Shown here one piece after another: positions 25,752 through 35,537 of a stretch of DNA of 64,000 nucleotides. The first letter of the stretch is position 1, and each line of letters begins with the position of its first letter. The notes below the pieces were generated by a model. That model worked only from the letters and a program-made list of their open reading frames with translations. It did no database searches and was not told the origin of the DNA. Origin of the DNA: Clostridium_AD estertheticum_D (GTDB lineage Bacteria; Bacillota; Clostridia; Clostridiales; Clostridiaceae); the NCBI RefSeq assembly GCF_018861295.1, contig NZ_JAHLDM010000008.1, forward strand, positions 1-64,000. The letters are read 5' to 3'. The position numbers were made by a program, and so were the translations under genes.

Positions 25752-28700
25752 TTACTCCTTCATCTCAAATAAACCATATATTTCATCATCACTTAGTGTT
25801 GCAAATCCTTCGCCACTAGCCATTTCATCTCCCATAAGCTCTGATATGAGTTTTTTCTTTTCTTCTTGAAGTAACAGAATTTTTTCCTCAATTGTACCTT
25901 TGGCTATAATCTTTATAACACTCACCACATTTTTTTGTCCTATTCTATGAGCTCTATCGGTAGCTTGTTCTTCCACAGCTGGGTTCCACCAAGGATCAAA
26001 ATGGATTACTACATCTGCTGAAGTTAAATTTAGTCCCGTTCCTCCAGCCTTTAAGCTAATTAAGAATACGGGATCTTCTCCATCATTAAAAGTTTCTACC
26101 AAATCCATTCTCTTTTTAGACGGAACAGAACCATCCAAATAACTAAAAGTAATTCCCTCTAACCTAAGCCTCTTTTGTATATTCTTAAGTACAGATGTAA
26201 ATTGAGAAAAAACAAGTACTTTATGCTGCTCATCTACGCACTTATGAAGATGTTCTACAAGAGCTTCTATTTTTGCGCTACCTCCACTATAATCATTTAA
26301 TAATACAGCTGGATCTAAACATAATTGTCTTAACTTTGTAATATACGAGAGTATCTCTATTTTACTATTTTTAAACTCATCGTTTTTCACCTTGTTTTTA
26401 ATAAGCTCCATTGCATGATTTGCATAGGTCTTATAGACTTTTTTCTGCTGATGCTCTAAATTAACCATTAATGTTTTTTCTATTTTATCAGGTAATTCCT
26501 TCAAAACATCTTTCTTTCGCCTTCTTAAAATAAAAGGTTTTATAAGCCTATTTAAGTCCTCTAGTACCTCTGGATTTGCCTTAAGTTTCTTATGATATCT
26601 TACACTAAACATTTTTTCATCGTATAAGTATCCTGGCATTATAAAATCAAATATAGACCATAAATCCATAACTGAATTTTCTATTGGCGTACCCGATAGT
26701 GCAAATTTTGTCTTTGCCACTATCTCCTTAATTGCTATCGCATTTTGAGAATGTGGATTTTTAATATTTTGTGCTTCATCTATTATGCAATAATCGACCT
26801 CTAATGGTGCGTAGTTTTCTAAATCCCTTTTCAATAAATTATATGTAGTTATAATTACATCAAATTTATCTATGTTTTTTATTACCTCGACTCTCTCATC
26901 CTTAGGTCCACTAATTGCCGCCACATTTAATGTAGGTGCAAACTTTTCAAACTCACTTATCCAATTGTATATAAGGGATGTTGGTGCTACAATTAAACTC
27001 TTACTCCCCTTATTTGATAATATAAAAGCAATCGCTTGAATAGTTTTACCAAGACCCATTTCATCTCCGAGTATTCCACCAAATCCTAAATAATCTAATG
27101 TTTTAAACCAATTGTACCCAATCTTTTGATATTTTCTTAATGTACCTTTTAAATCATCTGGCTCTTTGAAACTTAGTTTTTCAATATTCTTAAGTTTATC
27201 ATGTACTTCTTCTAGCTCTTTTTTGCCTTTTATATACCTAATATTATTATCTTCTAAATAATTATCTAAAAAAACACCTTTTCCTTTTGATATTTCAATA
27301 TGATTGTCAAAGCTGTTAGGTGGCGTAATAACATCTAAAAGCTTTAAGAATTTATTAAGTTCTAACTCCTCCAAATCAAGATACTCACCATTTTTGAGTT
27401 TGTAATACTTAATGTTATTTCTAAATGCACGTAATATATTAATAGTTTCCTTTGGCTCTATATCGCCTATTTTAAAATCCATTTCGAAGTAATTATATTT
27501 CCCACTTTTAACATTTCCACTTATTGCTTTAGTCCCTAATGATTTTATACCCTTAAAATTTTGAGAATAATATACTTCTCCCATTTCTTGAAGTACACCT
27601 ATATCGCTCTTAAAAAATTTGAATATGTAGTCTTCTCCTCTTAAAAAATAAAATTTGTTCTTTATCTTCTCAAATCCCAAGTTCTTTAAAACAGTTATAA
27701 CCTGATTCTCTTTTTTAGAATCCCTATATATGATCTTTTCATCACAATCCTCAAAAACATTAAACTCAAATGTTCCATATTTAACCCTTAATGTTAGGGT
27801 AATATCTTTTCCTACCTGATCAAAATAGAAACTAATTTGACATTTTGCCATTATTATTTTATCCTTAATAGCTTTCGATAAAACAACACTAGGTGATAAG
27901 GAATTTAGATTTGGAATTAACCGTCTTAATATGGTCTCTTCCTCAAGACTATCCATAGTTACAACCTTTGCCTCATTAAAAATTTGTAGATATGGATTTA
28001 TTTTATAACAAAACTCATAATCAGGAAGATATATAATGCTACCATACAAAAAAACATCATTTTTAGATCCTAAAGGAACTGGCATTCCACTTGATGACTT
28101 TAGAACATAAGTGTCTTTAATTAATTTTAAATCAAAATCTAACGGTGGAGATTCATATAAAATCTCTGTATCAACAGGTCTATAAAAAAAGCCATCATTT
28201 AAATAAACCCTATGCTTAGTTATAACTTCAAAAAATTCTCTTGTTAAATACTGAGGTATTTTTATGTTTTTTCCATCTACATATCGTTCTTCACTTCTGC
28301 GTGCATTTCTTTGTTCTCCCTCTATAGTCTTTACCATTTCAATAAAATCAATAATCCTTTTATCTTTAGTACTTAGTTTTTGATTTTTGATATTAAATGT
28401 AAAATTTTTACTATAGCTTATAGGAATATTATTATAACATGCTAATATAAAATGGTTAATGTCCTTTAAAACATAAAGATTACTTGAAGTCATAGAACTT
28501 AACCCTATCTTAAATTCCGCAGTAAGGTCGCTGGTCCACTGATTTTTATTTATATAGACTTCTATTTTAGTCTCATCCTTTTGTTTTTCATCCCCTAAAA
28601 GCATAGATAATATATTGCTTTTACTCTTATATATACTTGGTTTCTCTACATCATCTTCTCTTAAAAGAGGGTGCCTTGATAAATCCTCTAATGCTTTATA

Positions 28701-29003
28701 AAATGTTGCAACTAAATGTTTACAACAATAATTTTCTTTTTTAAACTCATTATTTTCAAAATCAGCACAGCTACAGAAAGTAGAAAATATACTTCTTCTG
28801 CCTGCATCCATTTCGATTTTTGTGTGATATTCATTAAAAAGTTTCTCTGAAATCACATTACCATCGATACATATTAGTTTATCTTCGTTTGTAATATCTA
28901 TCGAAGAAACTAAATCATTACTAAGGACTCTTTGCCCTTTAGCTCCATTTTTACCGCTTGTTCCTTCATTGAATATTTGTAATATCATATCTTCATTCAA
29001 CAT
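25752..29003 (-). CDS. SNF2-family helicase with SWIM zinc finger
   Basis: A 1083-residue protein. The N-terminus carries a SWIM finger: CSCADF, then CCKH after a spacer (about residues 57-79). A long bacterial SNF2-associated region follows to about 600. The C-terminal Swi2/Snf2 ATPase has GDEMGLGKT (Walker A), DEAQ in IIDEAQNIKN, SGTPIENS, and the second lobe with LKAGGTGLN and DRAHRIGQ. These enzymes translocate on duplex DNA, but the role of the bacterial class is not settled. The ATG at 29003 follows GGGAGA. Monocistronic. There is no adjacent nuclease or methylase suggesting a DISARM-type defence operon. Confidence 0.92.
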   Translation of the reverse strand: MLNEDMILQIFNEGTSGKNGAKGQRVLSNDLVSSIDITNEDKLICIDGNVISEKLFNEYHTKIEMDAGRRSIFSTFCSCADFENNEFKKENYCCKHLVATFYKALEDLSRHPLLREDDVEKPSIYKSKSNILSMLLGDEKQKDETKIEVYINKNQWTSDLTAEFKIGLSSMTSSNLYVLKDINHFILACYNNIPISYSKNFTFNIKNQKLSTKDKRIIDFIEMVKTIEGEQRNARRSEERYVDGKNIKIPQYLTREFFEVITKHRVYLNDGFFYRPVDTEILYESPPLDFDLKLIKDTYVLKSSSGMPVPLGSKNDVFLYGSIIYLPDYEFCYKINPYLQIFNEAKVVTMDSLEEETILRRLIPNLNSLSPSVVLSKAIKDKIIMAKCQISFYFDQVGKDITLTLRVKYGTFEFNVFEDCDEKIIYRDSKKENQVITVLKNLGFEKIKNKFYFLRGEDYIFKFFKSDIGVLQEMGEVYYSQNFKGIKSLGTKAISGNVKSGKYNYFEMDFKIGDIEPKETINILRAFRNNIKYYKLKNGEYLDLEELELNKFLKLLDVITPPNSFDNHIEISKGKGVFLDNYLEDNNIRYIKGKKELEEVHDKLKNIEKLSFKEPDDLKGTLRKYQKIGYNWFKTLDYLGFGGILGDEMGLGKTIQAIAFILSNKGSKSLIVAPTSLIYNWISEFEKFAPTLNVAAISGPKDERVEVIKNIDKFDVIITTYNLLKRDLENYAPLEVDYCIIDEAQNIKNPHSQNAIAIKEIVAKTKFALSGTPIENSVMDLWSIFDFIMPGYLYDEKMFSVRYHKKLKANPEVLEDLNRLIKPFILRRRKKDVLKELPDKIEKTLMVNLEHQQKKVYKTYANHAMELIKNKVKNDEFKNSKIEILSYITKLRQLCLDPAVLLNDYSGGSAKIEALVEHLHKCVDEQHKVLVFSQFTSVLKNIQKRLRLEGITFSYLDGSVPSKKRMDLVETFNDGEDPVFLISLKAGGTGLNLTSADVVIHFDPWWNPAVEEQATDRAHRIGQKNVVSVIKIIAKGTIEEKILLLQEEKKKLISELMGDEMASGEGFATLSDDEIYGLFEMKE

Positions 29004-29053
29004 ATTTTCTCCCTAAATAAATTTTATAATCCTCTAATTATACCATAAATTCG

Positions 29054-29087
29054 AAAAGAACATAAAATCTTCATTCTATGTTCTTTT
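29054..29087 (-). terminator. Terminator after the M16C peptidase gene
   Basis: AAAAGAACATA and TATGTTCTTTT form a perfect 11-base stem nine bases beyond the stop codon. The stem's own A/T ends give the T-tract. Confidence 0.7.
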
Positions 29088-29095
29088 CTAAAGGA

Positions 29096-32000
29096 CTACT
29101 TAGTTTTTTTAATAGGAACTATGATTTTATCAAATAAGTTTTTGTTACTATTTATTTTAGTTTCACTTCCTACAACGCAATGTAAATTCTGTTTTATTAC
29201 TACATCTAGAAGACCGGCTAAATCTCTTATATCGCTGGCTTTAGTTGCTAAAACCTCGTCACGTATTTTTTGAATATCCTTTTGAGTAGTTCCTGAGAAA
29301 TACATATTATCCCCTAATATGCCTTTAGCATAAGGGCCTTTCAAATAATCCATGTTTCCTATAGTTCCTATTATATAATTAGTCATTTCCTTATCATCTG
29401 CATTAAATTCTTTTAAAAATTTTACTACCCCATCAAAAGTATCTAATGTCTCCTTTAAGTTTGGGTCACGATAAGAATAAAATAATACCTCATCTTTCGT
29501 AAAATTAATGGAGCCACCATAAGCACCACCTTTTACTCTAAGTTCCTTCCATAAATAATCACTATTTAAAATATTTTCAAGAACCTTCATATGTCCATTA
29601 TAAGTATACCCTGATTTTGTAAAATCTCCAGCCTTAACCACATATTGAACTTGAGATGGAATTACAAAGGCTTCGTTTTTACTTGAAAAATCAAATTTGT
29701 AGATTTGCTTAGTGAATTTCTTATCATTAATTGTTTCTTTAAATTTATTAAAATTATAAATGAATTTTTCATAATTCTTCTCGTCTCCTGTGTAACTTAC
29801 AACTAATCCTTTCTTATTAAATACAATATTACTAACATCGCTTAAATTTGTTGTCATTTCATCAAACCGTGATTCATAGTTATCATCTAAATCACAAATA
29901 AAATCATAATATGGAATACTATTCAAATCTTTATATTTACCACTATTAGATAAATAAGACAATGTACGATTTATTGCAAGAGTGTTTCCTTGATTAACAA
30001 ACATCGACTCATAATTTACTCTCAATGTTTTAATTAAAGCTTTCATACGTGGCTTATCGTTAAACACACTATGATTCATTATCTCACTTAAAAGATCCAA
30101 AGCTTCTGGCAATGTACTATTAAGCGAATTTGCACAAATACTAATTTTGGGCGCATATTCATCACTATTAGTATTACTCTTAAATGCTGTTGAATTAAAG
30201 ACCATGCCACCAGTATACTTCATCATTTTATTTGATATCTGCATAGGATTGTATTTTTGCGTATTAACATTTCCTAAAATACTAGCTAGTAATTTTAAAT
30301 ATAACACCTTATTTTGAGGCACATTTGAGCTATCAAAATATAAATTATAATAAGATATGCCATTAGTAAACATTGGATGGCTTAATACTTTTGTACCTTG
30401 CTCTATTTTTTCTATTGTTGGAATTTCTTCTTCTTTTAGTTTTATATCTCTGCGAGTCAGCGTTGGTACTTTTGATAAATTTTCTTTTGAATCCGCTGTC
30501 CCCTGCCACTCTTTTAATTCCTCTGTATCTTTTTTAATTGATGTCAATTGAGTTTGTGATAGTGATTTTTTGTAGGCAGCTAACTTCTTCTTTAGCGCTT
30601 CTTCTTTGATCTCATTTAATCCATTTGATGGCTTTAACACAACCAATGAATTATGTTCATTATCTAATAAATATTTTTGTACTAGTTTTTCAAAATACTT
30701 ATCTGATAATTGGGCTTTTATTTTTTTTAGAGAAGGTGTAATTTCCAAATACTCTGTTGGATTAATATCATAATTCCAGGAATTCAAAGCAGTTAACATG
30801 TAATTCATTCCTCTATTTGCATCTGAATTTTGAGTGCGCAAACTTAATTCTAAAGCACTTAATACCGAATTTACAGTTTCTTTATCAAAACCATCTTTCA
30901 CAACTTGCTTTAATGCATCATCCACTAAATTTTTAAATTGATGCTTTTGTGATTCATTTGCATTAGTGGCAATTATACTGAAAGTTGGTTGCAGTGTTGA
31001 TGGATTAAAACTTGCATAAACATTTGCTCCAATGCCGTTATCGTGCAGTGTTTTCCTAAGAGAGGATGATTTCGTATTTAAAAGTATTTCTTGCAGTATT
31101 TGAAATCCTAAGATATCCTGCGCACTCGGGGTTTTATCAATCACATAGTTAGTTGATAAATAAGTCATATTTGATGTACTTGCAGTCTTCGCTACTGGAT
31201 ATAATGCTGTTTTTTCAACTTTTTTTTCATATTTATTTTCTAATTTAATTTTACTATCTACATTTACCATTTTTGCTTTACTAAGATACTTATCATTCAT
31301 AAATTTTAATGAATTATAAATATCTAATTTTCCATATAAATATATAGAGCTGTTTGATGGAACATAATATTTTTTATAAGCCTTTATAAATTTTTCATAA
31401 GTTAAATCAGGTATATTATCCGGATTACCACCCGATTCAAATTTGTATGAATTACCATTAAAAAGCGATTGATTAATAGTATTTGATAATAATACCTGTG
31501 GTGAAGAATAACTACCTTTCATCTCATTATATACAATTCCATTATAATTTAGCTCACCAGTCTTGCTATTAACCTCATAATGCCAGCCTTCTTGTTTAAG
31601 TATTTTAGGATCCTTAATTATATTAGGAGAAAACACTGCATCTAGATATACACTCATTAAATTATTAAAATCTTTTTCATTCTTACTAGCTACTGGATAC
31701 ATTGTAAAATCTGGACCTGTAAAAGCATTTAAAAATGTACTTAGTGATTGCTTAGTCATAATTAAAAATGGGTCTTTAACAGGATAATTCTTTGATCCAC
31801 ATAAAACCGAATGTTCAATAATGTGATTAACGCCAGTATTATCATTCACTGGTGTTCTAAAGCTTATGGAGAATACCTTATTTTCATCATCATTTTGTAA
31901 ATAAATTAATTTAGCTCCACTTTTATTATGCTTAAATATCATAGAAGTAGACTGTATATCTGAAAGCCATTTTTTTGATTCAAGAATAAACCCTGATATA

Positions 32001-32248
32001 TTATCACCAACTTCGATTTCTCTCTTATCACTAATTATAGGCTTGGTATTACCAATCTTTAACTGTGACCCTTTCGTATCTGGTACAATTTGTGCTCCTA
32101 ATGCGGTTCGTACACCTGGCATAACTTGCGCACTTGGTGCGACTCGCATACCTGGTATGACTTGCGCACTAGGTGCGACATTACCGAATATATTAATAAA
32201 TAATGCTGTTGCAAGCAACATAGATGTTTTTTTCGTAAATTTTTTCAT
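29096..32248 (-). CDS. Exported M16C (PreP-like) zinc metallopeptidase
   Basis: A 1050-residue insulinase-family peptidase of the full-length M16C type, which closes around short peptides and degrades them. The inverted zinc motif is HIIEH (142-146), and the downstream NGIVYNEMKG region supplies the third ligand. The N-terminus (KKFTKK then about 13 hydrophobic residues ending near residue 24) is a signal peptide, unlike the cytoplasmic clostridial homologues usually annotated. Immediately after it come three 12-residue repeats (residues 25-60). ATG at 32248 is chosen because this start gives the clean signal; GGGGG lies 12 bases upstream. Monocistronic. Confidence 0.87.
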   Translation of the reverse strand: MKKFTKKTSMLLATALFINIFGNVAPSAQVIPGMRVAPSAQVMPGVRTALGAQIVPDTKGSQLKIGNTKPIISDKREIEVGDNISGFILESKKWLSDIQSTSMIFKHNKSGAKLIYLQNDDENKVFSISFRTPVNDNTGVNHIIEHSVLCGSKNYPVKDPFLIMTKQSLSTFLNAFTGPDFTMYPVASKNEKDFNNLMSVYLDAVFSPNIIKDPKILKQEGWHYEVNSKTGELNYNGIVYNEMKGSYSSPQVLLSNTINQSLFNGNSYKFESGGNPDNIPDLTYEKFIKAYKKYYVPSNSSIYLYGKLDIYNSLKFMNDKYLSKAKMVNVDSKIKLENKYEKKVEKTALYPVAKTASTSNMTYLSTNYVIDKTPSAQDILGFQILQEILLNTKSSSLRKTLHDNGIGANVYASFNPSTLQPTFSIIATNANESQKHQFKNLVDDALKQVVKDGFDKETVNSVLSALELSLRTQNSDANRGMNYMLTALNSWNYDINPTEYLEITPSLKKIKAQLSDKYFEKLVQKYLLDNEHNSLVVLKPSNGLNEIKEEALKKKLAAYKKSLSQTQLTSIKKDTEELKEWQGTADSKENLSKVPTLTRRDIKLKEEEIPTIEKIEQGTKVLSHPMFTNGISYYNLYFDSSNVPQNKVLYLKLLASILGNVNTQKYNPMQISNKMMKYTGGMVFNSTAFKSNTNSDEYAPKISICANSLNSTLPEALDLLSEIMNHSVFNDKPRMKALIKTLRVNYESMFVNQGNTLAINRTLSYLSNSGKYKDLNSIPYYDFICDLDDNYESRFDEMTTNLSDVSNIVFNKKGLVVSYTGDEKNYEKFIYNFNKFKETINDKKFTKQIYKFDFSSKNEAFVIPSQVQYVVKAGDFTKSGYTYNGHMKVLENILNSDYLWKELRVKGGAYGGSINFTKDEVLFYSYRDPNLKETLDTFDGVVKFLKEFNADDKEMTNYIIGTIGNMDYLKGPYAKGILGDNMYFSGTTQKDIQKIRDEVLATKASDIRDLAGLLDVVIKQNLHCVVGSETKINSNKNLFDKIIVPIKKTK
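32069..32176 (-). repeat. Three 36-base tandem repeats inside the M16C gene
   Basis: The repeats encode residues 25-60: APSAQVIPGMRV, APSAQVMPGVRT and ALGAQIVPDTKG. The first two are nearly identical; the third has drifted. The repeat lies just after the predicted signal peptide, so it forms a Pro/Ala-rich spacer at the mature N-terminus. Length variation between strains is likely. Confidence 0.85.
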
Positions 32249-32407
32249 TTTTATTTTGTTCCCCCTCAAATATAAAATCTTCATAAAACGATTTTAATGT
32301 TATAAATAGTATGTTTTATTTGTATTTTTATATTCGAGACAATAATTGGTATATATACTATATTATTTATATTATTAAGTTTTATTCAATAATTTTATAA
32401 AATAAAA

Positions 32408-32438
32408 AAATCCAGCAGATCTTAACATCTACTAGATT
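32408..32438 (-). terminator. Terminator after the lysozyme-like gene
   Basis: AAATCCAGCAGAT and ATCTACTAGATTT form an imperfect stem. On the minus strand it is followed by TTTTTTTATTTT, a strong T-run, 35 bases past the stop codon. Confidence 0.7.
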
Positions 32439-32472
32439 TCCTTATATTTTACTCTCTCAAAACTTAAACAAA

Positions 32473-33399
32473 TTATGCATTTAACATATTAAGCATATCC
32501 TGCTTTTCTCTTGTAAACCTATTGTATACGCTTTGCTTTACATCTTGTGAACTATCTCTAAAATAAACATCAACCTTTTGGCGTTCATTATATAAATCAT
32601 TTATAATATTCTTATCACTATTTTTCAAATTAAGTTTTGAGAACACTGATAAAGCACCTGTAACACCATGTTGAACTACTGTAGACAGCAGACTTTCTTT
32701 TAAAGCATCACTTTTCTTGCTTACATCAAAACCATACTTTTGCTTTAATTCTAATGCTGCTACATCGTAATAATTTCCTTTTATGCTGTTTTGCTGCAAT
32801 TTTAAAAATTTATCTTTATTACATAAGGCAATACTTGTCCACGTTTCATCAAAGTTCTTCCCAAATTCGTTACCATCTTTGGCTTTTGCTTCTGTTAACC
32901 TTGAATAAATTTCTTTATCTTTTATTTTTAGTGAACTTATAAATGAATCTAAAGAACCAGTCTTCGATGAAAATTGCCATGCTCCATAAGATTTCCCTCC
33001 ATAATCACCTAATGTATTGCTTATTGCTGCTGGATTAAGATTAGATTCATATTTAGCCGATGTAAGCCCCAATCCATTAGAATTATTATCATTTGATAAT
33101 GATCTGGTGGCATCTCTCATTTTAGCATTAAAATCATTTAATGAATTTAATGAATTTAATGAATCATTTACGCTATAGGAATTTTGATTTGATATAGCAC
33201 TAGACATTAGTTGTGTCATCATCGAAGTTCCCGAACTATCCATCATTTGAATAAGCATTGTTTGAAACATGATTTTCTGATTCTCTATTTCCTTATTAAC
33301 ACTACTTGTGCTTGTATCCGAACTCATAGTATTGGTTTTTGTTTGTAATTTATATTGGTTCAACATGCTATTAAAAATAATATCTGAAGATAATGCCAT
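32473..33399 (-). CDS. Putative lysozyme-like peptidoglycan hydrolase
   Basis: A 308-residue protein. The N-terminal ~100 residues are low-complexity, rich in Ser, Met and Asn, with a short SLNSLND repeat. The C-terminal ~200 residues start with SAKYESNLNPAAIS, with a Glu in the place of a lysozyme acid. GGKSYGAWQFSS follows, a pattern seen in phage tail and endolysin-type muramidases. No signal peptide, cell-wall anchor or LysM is visible, so export would need another route. ATG at 33399 follows GGTGAT. There are no phage genes around it. The fold is inferred; the activity is unproven. Confidence 0.6.
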   Translation of the reverse strand: MALSSDIIFNSMLNQYKLQTKTNTMSSDTSTSSVNKEIENQKIMFQTMLIQMMDSSGTSMMTQLMSSAISNQNSYSVNDSLNSLNSLNDFNAKMRDATRSLSNDNNSNGLGLTSAKYESNLNPAAISNTLGDYGGKSYGAWQFSSKTGSLDSFISSLKIKDKEIYSRLTEAKAKDGNEFGKNFDETWTSIALCNKDKFLKLQQNSIKGNYYDVAALELKQKYGFDVSKKSDALKESLLSTVVQHGVTGALSVFSKLNLKNSDKNIINDLYNERQKVDVYFRDSSQDVKQSVYNRFTREKQDMLNMLNA

Positions 33400-33671
33400 G
33401 ACTATCACCCATTTTAAATAAATTTTTTCTATATGTTTATTATCGTATACTTTAAAACAAACTTTATTCTTATAATTAAATATTTTAGAATAATAATAAT
33501 TTTTTTACACATATTATAATAGATGAAAGTATTATTTAATTAGTTTCCTATTAACAAGAATATATAATAACATAAAACATAATTTGTAGGCAGTGTGCTT
33601 ATTTATATATTGAAGGTTTTCATGTAATGTTAAATTGTAAGTAATTTGTAGAATTATGAAGGGTGAATAAT

Positions 33672-34004
33672 GTGCAAAATGAAATCAATTATGTAAAAGT
33701 TGGAACTAGAATAAGGATTGAACGAGAAAAGTTTGATATGACAAGGGAAAAATTATCGGAGCTCTTAAACCTTTCACCATACTTTCTGGGGCAAATTGAA
33801 AGAGGAGAAAGACGAATGAGCATTAACACATTAATAAACATTACTGAATGTTTACATGTTTCGATAGATTACTTATTTTTTGAACGGTTAAATGTTAATA
33901 CCAATAATGATGTGTTACATTCATTAATTGATAAATGTTCAGAAAAAGAAATCAAAGTAATTGAAAGCCTTATAAAATTAATAATACCACATTTAGCAAG
34001 GTGA
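33672..34004 (+). CDS. XRE-family transcriptional regulator
   Basis: A 110-residue protein with an N-terminal helix-turn-helix (about residues 8-62): TREKLSELLNLSPYFLGQIE then RGERRMSINTLINI. A helical tail of about 45 residues follows, probably for dimerisation. GTG at 33672 is preferred because AAGGGTG lies six bases upstream; GTG at 33663 is the alternative. It is divergent from the lysozyme-like gene and faces an unknown minus-strand gene. The target is unknown; no toxin partner is visible. Confidence 0.85.
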   Translation: MQNEINYVKVGTRIRIEREKFDMTREKLSELLNLSPYFLGQIERGERRMSINTLINITECLHVSIDYLFFERLNVNTNNDVLHSLIDKCSEKEIKVIESLIKLIIPHLAR

Positions 34005-34035
34005 GTGGTATTTATTACCTATGTTTCATAACATA

Positions 34036-34086
34036 AATAAAAAATATACTACCTACATACGTAGGATATTAGCATATTTTTTATTT
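34036..34086. terminator. Terminator between convergent genes
   Basis: An imperfect long AT stem (AAATAAAAAATAT with ATATTTTTTATTT) contains an inner CCTAC/GTAGG pair. It closes the XRE gene on the plus strand and the 130-residue gene on the minus strand. Confidence 0.6.
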
Positions 34087-34149
34087 ATCTTTTTTCATAT
34101 GTAATAATATTCAACAATTTATATTAATTAGAAATATAAATTCTTTAAT

Positions 34150-34542
34150 CTAACTCCATTCTTTTAAAATATTTTCTACCTTAATATTGAACAAAATTCT
34201 AGAGCATGTCCCACTTAATTTTAATTTTAAAAAGTACTCATATTCTTCAAATTGTAACCCCATTTTTTCTTTGATTCTATTATTTAGAATATCATGAGTA
34301 TAATCCAACTCTTCATAAGGAATATTATCTATAAGAAAAAACTCCAATTCTTCTCCCGCAACACCTTTGCTTTTAAAACTATTAGCCATCTTATTAATCA
34401 TGAACCACTTTTTTATGTTTTCGTATTCATTAATCATTTTTTCTAATGACATATTATATATAGCTTCTTCTAAAAATGGCACCTCGTTAAGACAATTTAC
34501 ATTCATTACATTTTCTTCTACATCTCCAACAAAATAAAACAT
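34150..34542 (-). CDS. Hypothetical 130-residue protein
   Basis: A helical, acidic, soluble protein with no signal or metal motif. Blocks such as MSLEKMINEYENIKKWF, EELEFFLIDNIPYEEL and FEEYEYFLKLKLSG are visible but no family is recognised. ATG at 34542 has a strong GGAGGTC site seven bases away, which supports it being real. It is transcribed alone, convergent with the XRE gene. Confidence 0.65.
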   Translation of the reverse strand: MFYFVGDVEENVMNVNCLNEVPFLEEAIYNMSLEKMINEYENIKKWFMINKMANSFKSKGVAGEELEFFLIDNIPYEELDYTHDILNNRIKEKMGLQFEEYEYFLKLKLSGTCSRILFNIKVENILKEWS

Positions 34543-34850
34543 ATTATTTGACCTCCATAACTTTTATATATACTTCCATATTATTCATTATAATTTTATT
34601 TTCCGTAAATATTATAACAAATCTCCATTTTATTTTCTATTAATTATTAAAACCATTAAATAAACAATTTCACTTTTATAACATCATTTCTCATTTTTGT
34701 TCCATTGTTATTTCCATTTTAAAGTGCTACTATTAATTTATGTATACATATGAATAAGAACTTAACATTAATAAAATCTAAGAAGTCACTTTTGAATCTT
34801 TTTTATATAGATACTTGTTTATAAAATAAAATATGATAGGATATGAAATA

Positions 34851-35429
34851 ATGAGTATGAAAAATATTACAACACTAGCAGATACACAATATTTAAAACT
34901 CTACGATGCAGAATATATTAATAAAAATGGGGAATGCAAAAATTGGTCAATAGCTTCTAGAAAAAACATAGATACATTAAAAAATATCTATTTTAATAAA
35001 GCAGAGTGCGCTATAGATGCTGTAATAATAATAGCAACTCACACCTTTGAAAATAAATTAGTAATTATAAAACAATTTAGAGTCCCTCTTAATGATTATG
35101 TTTATGAAATACCTGCTGGGCTTATTGATCCTGGTGAAGATTTTAAAACTACTGTTGCTCGAGAACTAAAGGAAGAAACTGGGCTTGATTTGATCCAAAT
35201 CGATTATTCTAAGACAAAATCACAGGCTTACATTTCAACCGGTATGACAGATGAATCCGCTGCACTCGTGTATTGTACTTGCCAAGGTATAATATCAAAA
35301 GATTATCTAGAACCTGATGAAGATATTGAGGTTATACTTTTATCCAAGGCAGAGGCTAAAATTTTAATTGATTCTAATAAGAAAATAGACATTAAGGCTT
35401 TTCTTTCAATACAAAACTTTATCGCTTAG
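34851..35429 (+). CDS. NUDIX hydrolase, ADP-ribose pyrophosphatase-like
   Basis: A 192-residue NUDIX protein. The Nudix box is GLIDPGEDFKTTVARELKEE followed by TGL, matching Gx5Ex7REUxEExGU with all metal-binding Glu residues. The long N-terminal part (to about residue 75) with KQFRVPLNDYVYEIPAGL is the ADP-ribose/sugar-nucleotide hydrolase layout, so ADP-ribose or a related NDP-sugar is the likely substrate. ATG at 34851 has AGGA in range; an ATG at 34833 is possible. Monocistronic. Confidence 0.88.
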   Translation: MSMKNITTLADTQYLKLYDAEYINKNGECKNWSIASRKNIDTLKNIYFNKAECAIDAVIIIATHTFENKLVIIKQFRVPLNDYVYEIPAGLIDPGEDFKTTVARELKEETGLDLIQIDYSKTKSQAYISTGMTDESAALVYCTCQGIISKDYLEPDEDIEVILLSKAEAKILIDSNKKIDIKAFLSIQNFIA

Positions 35430-35493
35430 TTGAATCTAAATCACAATTTATGCTTTCCTCATGAAGTGTTTATAAAACTTTATATTTATAATA

Positions 35494-35535
35494 AAACAAA
35501 TCCATCAGAATATTATTTATTCTGATGGATTTGTT
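35494..35535. terminator. Bidirectional terminator
   Basis: AACAAATCCATCAGAATA and TATTCTGATGGATTTGTT form a near-perfect 18-base stem between the converging NUDIX and hydA genes. Confidence 0.85.
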
Positions 35536-35537
35536 CT

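Noticed and set aside
25752..29003. Anti-phage defence operon built on the SNF2 helicase
   Set aside because: The gene is alone, with no methylase, nuclease or DUF1998 partner.
33137..33175. Nine-base repeats as a CRISPR-like array
   Set aside because: They are in-frame SLN codon repeats inside the lysozyme-like gene; no spacers or cas genes occur in the window.
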